DNA of 64,000 nucleotides from Acidobacteriota bacterium (GTDB lineage Bacteria; Acidobacteriota; Blastocatellia; Pyrinomonadales; Pyrinomonadaceae), in the NCBI GenBank assembly GCA_003222895.1, contig QHXI01000078.1, forward strand, positions 22,052-86,051, given 5' to 3'. The first letter of the stretch is position 1, and each line of letters opens with the position of its first letter. Below are positions 58,653 through 64,000 of the stretch, piece by piece. The translations under genes were made by a program, and so were the position numbers. The notes below the pieces were generated by a model, which ran no database searches, was not told the origin of the DNA, and saw nothing but the letters and a program-made list of their open reading frames with translations.

Positions 58653-58767
58653 GCGCGAGCCTTTCGCACAAGTTCTTATTTGGGCAGGAATTTCCCGGTC
58701 ATCTTATGCAAGCAGAGAAGGACTGTCAAACTTCGCCTTCTGCGTGTAGAATGCGGTCAAATTTCGC

Positions 58768-59280
58768 ATGGCAATCACGATGGACGAAAGCGGAAGACCA
58801 GCTTTGCAGCTTCGCAAGATCCTGCTGCCGACGGATTTCAGCGGATGTGCGAATTTCGCGTTGCCATATGCCGCGGCGATCGCGCGCGCTGCAAAAGCCA
58901 CCATCGTCTGCCTTAACGTGGTCGAGCCCATCGTTCCTGCGGCCGGTTATACGGGCCTGGCCGAACCTATGCCAATTGCCGACATGAGCGAGCAATTGGA
59001 AGATTCCGCCGAGCGCGAATTGCCGCAGTTGGTAGACTGCGAAGATCTTCGCGGCCTCGACATCGAAGAAGAAATTGTGCACGGCGATGCGGCGGCCGAG
59101 ATTGTTCGCGTGGCCGAAGAACGCGAAGTCGATCTGATCGTTATCTCTTCACACGGACGCACCGGACTGGGCCGCATCATTTTTGGTTCGACCGCCGAAG
59201 CCGTCGTGCGTCACGCCAAGTGTCCCGTCCTGGTCGTCAAACCCCCACCAGAAAAGGAGGAAGTGAGCAGTGAGAGGTAA
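58768..59280 (+). CDS. Universal stress protein (UspA family)
   Basis: 170 residues from ATG 58768. N-terminal 'KILLPTDFSGCANFALPYAAAI' and the ATP-binding signature 'SSHGRTGLGRIIFGSTAEAVV' (G-2x-G-9x-G-S) are present, ending with 'AKCPVLVVKPP'. It should bind ATP and dimerise. The 3' end and following bases are made of AGTGAG-type short repeats. Confidence 0.93.
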   Translation: MAITMDESGRPALQLRKILLPTDFSGCANFALPYAAAIARAAKATIVCLNVVEPIVPAAGYTGLAEPMPIADMSEQLEDSAERELPQLVDCEDLRGLDIEEEIVHGDAAAEIVRVAEEREVDLIVISSHGRTGLGRIIFGSTAEAVVRHAKCPVLVVKPPPEKEEVSSER

Positions 59281-59381
59281 GCAGGACAACGCCTGCTTTG
59301 TCAGACTGCCCTTCGACCGCGGATCCGATGCCATTGGCTCAGCAATGACTGCTCACTGCCGACTGCTCACCGCTCACTGAC
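59260..59381. repeat. Inverted GTGAGCAGTGAG short repeats
   Basis: 'AAGTGAGCAGTGAGAGGTAAG' at 59262-59282 faces 'TGACTGCTCACTGCCGACTGC' and 'CACCGCTCACTGAC' at 59345-59381. The first arm is inside the stress-protein 3' end; the second runs up to the DedA start codon. Confidence 0.65.
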
Positions 59382-60080
59382 ATGACCAGCCTCCATTTTC
59401 TGTCTCACCTGATCGAATTGTATGGGTTGTATGGCGTCTTTGTTTTAGTCATGATCGAAGGCGACCTCACGTTACTGTTGGCCGGCGTGTTGGCCCACAC
59501 AGGATTCTTTGACGATGGACTGTTGCAAGGGTATGGATTCGCGAAGGTACTTTTCTGGGGGACGCTGGGCGGATTTGCGAGCGATAACCTTGCGTATGGC
59601 GCCGGGCGCGCGTTCAGCGGGACGATTCGAAATTTTCGCTTCTATCGCAGCGCGAGTCCGCGCATCGAAAGGCTGAGCAATCGCTTCGGCACGCTCTCGA
59701 TTTTTATCTCGAAGTACGTTTACGGATTGCGTTGGGCGTCCTGTACTTTTTACGGCGTGGCGCGCATGCCCTACGTGCGATTCGTGCCGTTGTCGCTGGG
59801 CAGTTGCTTTCTCTGGGTTTTCATTCTCAGCGGCGTGGGATATTTTTTCTCGAGCGCCGTCATGGGTTTGATCGGCGACTTTCGTCACGTGGGAAAGATT
59901 CTGCTCGGAATCCTGGTTGGCGGCGTCGTGGTCTTTTATTTAATCAAACGTCGGTGGCTTTCAAAGAAAGTTGAAGCGGCAAAGCCGGAACGACTTCATG
60001 AAATCGAGCACGCGGCAATCGAAGGCTTAAGAGAAATCAAAGAAGAGATTCGCGAAAAAATTCATTTGAAAAGGGAGTAG
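59382..60080 (+). CDS. DedA/SNARE-associated family membrane protein
   Basis: 232 residues from ATG 59382. Typical DedA order: N-terminal helix 'LYGVFVLVMIEGDLTLLLAGVLAH' with the conserved acidic residue, 'GTLGGFASDNLAYGAGR', the amphipathic re-entrant part 'FISKYVYGLRWASCTFYGVARM', and two C-terminal helices. Members are lipid-phosphate flippases or membrane homeostasis proteins in the inner membrane. A charged C-terminal helix 'LREIKEEIREKIHLKRE' extends beyond the usual end. Confidence 0.88.
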   Translation: MTSLHFLSHLIELYGLYGVFVLVMIEGDLTLLLAGVLAHTGFFDDGLLQGYGFAKVLFWGTLGGFASDNLAYGAGRAFSGTIRNFRFYRSASPRIERLSNRFGTLSIFISKYVYGLRWASCTFYGVARMPYVRFVPLSLGSCFLWVFILSGVGYFFSSAVMGLIGDFRHVGKILLGILVGGVVVFYLIKRRWLSKKVEAAKPERLHEIEHAAIEGLREIKEEIREKIHLKRE

Positions 60081-60255
60081 AGACTAGAGGCTAGAGGTAA
60101 GAGATTAGTGAAGCTCTGAGAATTACCGCTGCGAGCGGCAACTGAATGGTGACGATGATCTTTTCTACATAACAAGCCGAGCTCACGCTTTCATGAGGCG
60201 TCAGCTTCTAGTCTCTAGTCTCTAGTCTCTAGTCTCTAGTCTCTAACCTCTAACC
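60078..60255. repeat. Inverted GAGACTAG / CTAGTCTC tandem arrays
   Basis: 'GAGACTAGAGGCTAGAGGTAAG' at 60081-60102 faces at least five CTAGTCTC units at 60212-60246, across about 110 bases without features. The units match the tract that lies before leuC. The array ends at the GHMP kinase start. Confidence 0.8.
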
Positions 60256-61263
60256 ATGATTATTGAATCTTCCGCCCCAACCCGCGTGGATCTCGCGGGA
60301 GGCACCATCGACATCTGGCCGATTTATCTGTTTCACCCCGGCGCTTCAACGGTGAACTTTGCGCTTTCGTTGCGCGCGAGTGTGCGCATCGAAACGCGCG
60401 ATGACGATCGAATTATTTTAGAGTCGCGCGATCGCGGGATTCGTCTCGAGAGCGCGCTTGATTGCATTGGAGATCTTGCGCGCGACGAAGAGCTCGCGCT
60501 GGTTTCCAAGATGGTCCACTTCTTTCGGCCCGAGACCGGCTTTCATCTGACCACGCACAGCGAAGCACCGGCTGGCGCCGGCATCTCTGGATCATCGGCG
60601 CTGGCGATCGCTCTGATTGGCGCACTGAATCGATTGGTCGGCGATCCCTTTGATGAAGGCAGTTTCATCGGAATCGCCGCCAATCTCGAAACCATCGTTA
60701 TCAAGGTTCCTGCCGGAATTCAGGATTACTATCCCGCGTTCTACGGTTCAGTTTCAGCAATTCACTTGCGTCCCGATGGGGTCGAGCGCGAGCATCTCGC
60801 GGTGGACGAAGACGAGATCGAGCGGCGCTTTGTGATTTGCTACACGGGCGAGCCGCGCCTTTCCGGAATTAACAATTGGGAAGTCTTCAAACGGCACATC
60901 GACGGCGACCGATCGCTGTTTCAGATCTTCGAAGTGATTCGCGACGCGGCTGAGCAGATGCGCGAAGCCCTGCTCGGTGGTGATTGGAAAGCAGTCGGCG
61001 AGATCATGCGCGTCGCTTATCCAAATCGAAAACGGCTCGCGCCAAACATCACCACCCCGCACATGAACGCGTTGGTCGGAAAGGCTCTGGCGAACGGAGC
61101 GGAAGCCGCGAAAGTTTGCGGTGCGGGCGGCGGCGGTTGCATTGCGTTTCTCTGCGCTGAAGGAAGCAAGGCAAACGTAGAACGGGCGCTGTCAGAACAA
61201 GAAGGCGCCGAAGTTTTGAATTGGAAAGTCGCGCGCGAAGGATTGGTGGTGAGCGAAGTATAG
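60256..61263 (+). CDS. GHMP-family sugar kinase, heptose-7-phosphate-kinase-like
   Basis: 335 residues from ATG 60256. Opens 'SSAPTRVDLAGGTIDIWPIY', the GHMP motif 1 that HddA and similar kinases share; motif 2 'PAGAGISGSSALAIALIGAL' is the phosphate loop; motif 3 is 'AAKVCGAGGGGCIAFL'. It most resembles D-glycero-D-manno-heptose 7-phosphate kinase, which makes a precursor for surface glycans, although galactokinase- or mevalonate-kinase-like substrates cannot be excluded. No other heptose gene is adjacent. Confidence 0.82.
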   Translation: MIIESSAPTRVDLAGGTIDIWPIYLFHPGASTVNFALSLRASVRIETRDDDRIILESRDRGIRLESALDCIGDLARDEELALVSKMVHFFRPETGFHLTTHSEAPAGAGISGSSALAIALIGALNRLVGDPFDEGSFIGIAANLETIVIKVPAGIQDYYPAFYGSVSAIHLRPDGVEREHLAVDEDEIERRFVICYTGEPRLSGINNWEVFKRHIDGDRSLFQIFEVIRDAAEQMREALLGGDWKAVGEIMRVAYPNRKRLAPNITTPHMNALVGKALANGAEAAKVCGAGGGGCIAFLCAEGSKANVERALSEQEGAEVLNWKVAREGLVVSEV

Positions 61264-61419
61264 TGTTAGTGCATAAGGGATCGATCGATTATGTGAGCAA
61301 TGCGGCGTTAACGAGAAATTTTGAACCGCGAAGCTGTTCATGGAAGGTTTCGACTGCTTTGCGGTTGGATTCAATCAGCCCGGGACAAGTTATGCTATTC
61401 GTAAATGCATTCCAATAAA

Positions 61420-62484
61420 TCAAACGCCCTCTTCCGCTCTCTGCTTTGCTGCCGCAACCACTTTCGTCAGTCTCTCAATTTTTTGTTCGTGGGTCTCGCC
61501 TGCGACGGGCCCAGTATCTTGCACACCACCATAAGTTGATCGCTTCATCAAAGTTCGATCAGGCTCGCCACTGGTTGAATGCGAAGTCGTCGGCGTCGGT
61601 GTCGTAGCTGGTGCAACGGCATCAGGAGCAAGTTCGGCGGGCGTTTCTGCGCCGGCAACAGGAGAAGCCGTGGCCGCGGGCGCGCTCAATGGTGCAGCAG
61701 AAGCGGCGCCGGTCTCAGCTTGAGCTTCGGCGGCAGGTCGATGCGCATCCGCACTTGGCGATGAATCCACGACAGTGACGGCGGCGTGTTGCCCTCCGCC
61801 TTCTTCGGCGTGTTGCTTTGCTCCCGCAACTACTCTTTGCAGTCGCGCAATCTTCTCGTCCTTTGTTTCACCGGGAACTGGTCCAGTATCGACGACTCCC
61901 GCATATGTCGATCGTTTATTCAATGACCGATTCGGTTCGGCGGCGGCCTTCGGAGCCGGGGGCGTCATGGCTTTCTCGGCGACTGTCGTTGCTTGTGCGG
62001 CGGGTGCAGATGGCGTGGCCGCGACGACGGGCGGCGTTGCCGGTTTTGCAGCGGCTGCGGGTTTTGCAGAAAGAGCAGGCGCGGCATGTCCGTGCGCTGC
62101 AGCTTCGGCTTCGACGATCACATAAACGCCTTTTTCATTCTTCTGGATCACCGGCAGCGTGCCACCGGCGGCTTGCAGCAGCGCCGATAACTCGGCTTCG
62201 ACGAATCGTTTTTGCTTCTCAGGATCGCGCACATGGCCCAGCGGCGGGCCCATGTAGAGCGTCCCGCAGATCTGACATTTGAACAGCACATCGTCACCGC
62301 GCAGATGGACCTCGGAAGCTTCGCCAGCCGTCTTCAGTTGCTTCAAATGACCGTTGCACAGTTTGTTCTTCTCGTTGCGTTCGTTACAGACGGTCTGCGC
62401 GTTCGTAATCCGTTTGGGAACGGCCGGCGTAACGGCGGTGACTGATTGCGGTGTCGTGTTTAGATCTGAAGTATTGGCGGACAT
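61420..62484 (-). CDS. Zinc-ribbon protein with duplicated C-terminal module, unknown
   Basis: 354 residues from ATG 62484. Four Cys at 33, 43, 70 and 73 ('TVCNERNEKNKLCNGH', 'FKCQICGTLYMG') form a probable zinc ribbon, followed by a short alpha/beta part to about residue 128. Two long Ala/Pro/Thr-rich linkers separate two near-identical modules of about 46 residues, at about 184-230 ('EPNRSLNKRSTYAGVVDTGP' ...) and 308-354 ('EPDRTLMKRSTYGGVQDTGP' ...), each ending in a helix such as 'KIERLTKVVAAAKQRAEEG'. No signal peptide, so probably cytoplasmic. I do not recognise the module; the name would be hypothetical. Confidence 0.6.
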   Translation of the reverse strand: MSANTSDLNTTPQSVTAVTPAVPKRITNAQTVCNERNEKNKLCNGHLKQLKTAGEASEVHLRGDDVLFKCQICGTLYMGPPLGHVRDPEKQKRFVEAELSALLQAAGGTLPVIQKNEKGVYVIVEAEAAAHGHAAPALSAKPAAAAKPATPPVVAATPSAPAAQATTVAEKAMTPPAPKAAAEPNRSLNKRSTYAGVVDTGPVPGETKDEKIARLQRVVAGAKQHAEEGGGQHAAVTVVDSSPSADAHRPAAEAQAETGAASAAPLSAPAATASPVAGAETPAELAPDAVAPATTPTPTTSHSTSGEPDRTLMKRSTYGGVQDTGPVAGETHEQKIERLTKVVAAAKQRAEEGV

Positions 62485-62621
62485 GATTGGCTGCGGCGAA
62501 ACAATCCGATTGACGAGCGCATATTAACGACGAACTGTGAAGAGTTCAACCTTTAGGTTCGTGAACCCGTGTCTGGATGTCTGGGTCTTAGCGATGCGTG
62601 CCGTGATATTCTCTGACGCGA

Positions 62622-63095
62622 ATGTTCACAAACATTCTTGGCGCGATCTGGAAATACATGCCCGGCATAATTCGCAGACGAATGGTGCGCATGGGCCAGA
62701 GCCGTTTCACTGTGACGACCGGCGGGATGTTGTTTGACGAAGCAGGCCGGATTCTTTTGCTCGAGCACGTCTTTCGGCCGGACAGCGGTTGGGGAATCCC
62801 CGGCGGATTTCTTTCCAGATCAGAACAACCGCAGGATGGTCTGCGGCGCGAACTCCGCGAAGAAATCAGCATCGAAATCGATGAAGTTGAGTTTTTGTTC
62901 GCGCGCACGCTGCCACGTCTTCGACAAGTTGAAATTTACTTTCGCGCGCGCGTAATCGGCGATCCAAAGCCGTCGAGTTTTGAGATCAAGAAGGCCCAAT
63001 GGTTCACGCTTAACGAGCTGCCGGAAGAGCTTTCAAACGATCAGCGAAGACTAATTCAGCGGGCAGTACCGATGAGTGAAAAGTCGACGCAATGA
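62622..63095 (+). CDS. Nudix hydrolase
   Basis: 157 residues from ATG 62622. The Nudix box is 'GGFLSRSEQPQDGLRRELREE' followed by 'ISIEI', matching Gx5Ex7REUxEE with Ser in place of the late Gly. It hydrolyses a nucleoside diphosphate linked to another group; the substrate cannot be told. A short hydrophobic-basic N-terminus ('MFTNILGAIWKYMPGIIRRR') may associate with membrane or RNA. Divergent from the zinc-ribbon gene. Confidence 0.9.
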   Translation: MFTNILGAIWKYMPGIIRRRMVRMGQSRFTVTTGGMLFDEAGRILLLEHVFRPDSGWGIPGGFLSRSEQPQDGLRRELREEISIEIDEVEFLFARTLPRLRQVEIYFRARVIGDPKPSSFEIKKAQWFTLNELPEELSNDQRRLIQRAVPMSEKSTQ

Positions 63096-63117
63096 TGCTA
63101 TGCTACGCGCCGCCGCA

Positions 63118-63203
63118 GGTGATGAGTTATGCGTAATGAGTGATGAGTGAAGGCTGACTAACAGCAATTACTCATCACCCATGACTCATTACTCATCACT
63201 TTA
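63118..63203. repeat. Inverted TGATGAGTAATGAGT short repeats
   Basis: 'GTGATGAGTTATGCGTAATGAG' and 'TGATGAGTGAAGG' at 63119-63154 face 'TTACTCATCACCCATGACTC' and 'ATTACTCATCAC' at 63170-63201. This hairpin ends 17 bases before the pyrE-like start codon, with the ribosome site GAAGGAGA between. Confidence 0.75.
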
Positions 63204-63217
63204 GTGAAGGAGATTCT

Positions 63218-63838
63218 ATGGCAGCACAAGGCGTGCAACTGATTCCCCCACCAGATCAAATTATGCAAATCCTTCGGCGCACCGGCGCGTTTCGCGAAGG
63301 TCACTTCATCTATCCAAACGGCAAACACACGGCGCACTATTTTCAGATGCCGCTCGCCTTTCGCTATTACGACACCGCGCGAGTTTTGGCCGTGGCGCTC
63401 AGCCGCAAATTTCGTGTTGAGCGCGACATCGCCAGTCAATTGCCAAAGGTCTCGATCATCAGTCCAAGTTCCGGCGGTATCCCGGTCGCCTTCGGCGTGC
63501 GCGACGCGCTGAATGCAGAACAGATTTACTGGGCCGAACAGGAGAACGGCCAGCGCATGTTCCGCCAGTACGTGAATCAGGGCGAGATTAATCCTTGCAT
63601 CATCGTCGATGACATTATCCGCAGCGGTCATGCAATCGAAGAGACCGTGAAGTTAGTGCGCGAGCTTGGCGCACCCATCATCGGTTGCGGCGCGATTGTG
63701 CGTTTCACTACCGCCCCGAACCAGTTGGATGGCGTGACGATTAAGTCGCTGGTTGATTTCGACGAGAAGTTCTACGGCTCAGCCGACGAGTGCGAAGATT
63801 GCAAGAAAGGCGCACCGGAAGAGCACGTGAGATTCTAG
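63218..63838 (+). CDS. pyrE: Orotate phosphoribosyltransferase-like PRTase
   Basis: 206 residues from ATG 63218, preceded by GAAGGAGA. A type I phosphoribosyltransferase with 'TGAFREGHFIYPNGKHTAHYFQ' (the OPRT hood region) and the PRPP motif 'CIIVDDIIRSGHAIEE'. It would join orotate to PRPP in pyrimidine synthesis. The C-terminus 'DECEDCKKGAP' carries a CxxC pair not found in the classic enzyme, and the PRPP motif has DDIIRSG rather than EDVxTTG, so a related PRTase acting on another base is possible. Confidence 0.72.
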   Translation: MAAQGVQLIPPPDQIMQILRRTGAFREGHFIYPNGKHTAHYFQMPLAFRYYDTARVLAVALSRKFRVERDIASQLPKVSIISPSSGGIPVAFGVRDALNAEQIYWAEQENGQRMFRQYVNQGEINPCIIVDDIIRSGHAIEETVKLVRELGAPIIGCGAIVRFTTAPNQLDGVTIKSLVDFDEKFYGSADECEDCKKGAPEEHVRF

Positions 63839-63882
63839 AAAGCAGGAAGCTGGAGGCAGCAGGCGGCAGGCGGCAGGAGAAA
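63838..63882. repeat. GGCGGCAG-type short tandem repeat
   Basis: 'AGCAGGAAGCTGGAGGCAGC' followed by 'AGGCGGCAGGCGGCAGGAG' right after the pyrE-like stop, another member of the short-repeat families. Its inverted partner, if any, lies outside the window. Confidence 0.55.
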
Positions 63883-63904
63883 AACATTCAATGGAGGAAT
63901 TAGA

Positions 63905-64000
63905 ATGCCAACCTCACTTGGTTTTCGAGATCTCAAGGTCTATCAGTTGGCTTACCAACTTGCTTGGTGGAATGATTCTCAAGCCAGAACGATTCTCGGT
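63905..64000 (+). CDS. Start of a four-helix-bundle (S23-type) protein, truncated by window end
   Basis: Begins at ATG 63905 with TGGAGGAATTAG before it. The first 20 residues 'MPTSLGFRDLKVYQLAYQLA' match the start of the four-helix-bundle proteins first described as 23S rRNA intervening-sequence proteins ('FRDLxVYQxAxxLA'). The next visible residues 'WWNDSQARTILG' no longer fit that family, so the gene may be interrupted. Only 32 codons are visible. Confidence 0.5.
   Translation, partial: MPTSLGFRDLKVYQLAYQLAWWNDSQARTILG

Overview
The window looks like chromosomal DNA of a Gram-negative soil bacterium, most likely Acidobacteriota of the Blastocatellia type. This is inference, drawn from lpxD, a two-heme cytochrome of the photosynthetic-reaction-centre cytochrome family in a non-phototroph context, a DUF1800 protein, a tetraether-synthase-like radical SAM enzyme, and very many palindromic and short tandem intergenic repeats. 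About 50 protein genes, two tRNA-Ser genes and the SRP RNA gene are visible. There is no rRNA, CRISPR array, prophage or complete transposon.

Layout. 1-12 kb: a partial membrane protein, a PD40 lipoprotein and a metalloprotease, a crotonase, hutU with a decayed S9 peptidase behind it, a DUF1800 protein, a discoidin/glycosidase-like secreted protein, and hutH. 12-22 kb: a DUF2270 protein diverging from tadA, tRNA-Ser(CGA) and tRNA-Ser(GGA), ffs-dnaX, a LysR regulator diverging from leuA-leuB-leuC-leuD. 22-27 kb: a kynureninase-like gene, tryptophan 2,3-dioxygenase, a broken RelE-type toxin-antitoxin pair and a benzoate/anthranilate-type CoA ligase, which together suggest tryptophan breakdown to an aryl-CoA. 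27-34 kb: a hybrid kinase with an NtrC-type regulator and an HD-GYP/GAF/GGDEF membrane protein, then a highly structured intergenic region. 34-46 kb: MFS exporter, LOG-like protein, unusual SDR, cytochrome c, lytic transglycosylase, lpxD, the Tes/MSS-like radical SAM enzyme, PKD/OmpA-like protein, aroB. 47-57 kb: a second radical SAM enzyme and the mutS2-dnaG-rpoD macromolecular-synthesis cluster, then NADP-isocitrate dehydrogenase and purE. 57-64 kb: ROK kinase, universal stress protein, DedA protein, GHMP kinase, a zinc-ribbon protein with duplicated C-terminal modules, Nudix hydrolase, pyrE-like phosphoribosyltransferase and the start of a four-helix-bundle gene.

The most striking feature is how repeats shape genes. 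Palindromic elements sit in frame inside a radical SAM enzyme and, twice, inside mutS2; they supply the start region of a secreted glycosidase-like protein and the C-terminal codons of a ROK kinase. A 7/8-nt tandem repeat tract replaces the expected 5' end of leuC, and another repeat lies at the join of a deleted peptidase gene. This resembles the in-frame palindromic elements known from Rickettsia but involves several unrelated families here. The tetraether-synthase-like enzyme is the best functional lead, since Acidobacteriota are known for membrane-spanning diabolic-acid lipids.
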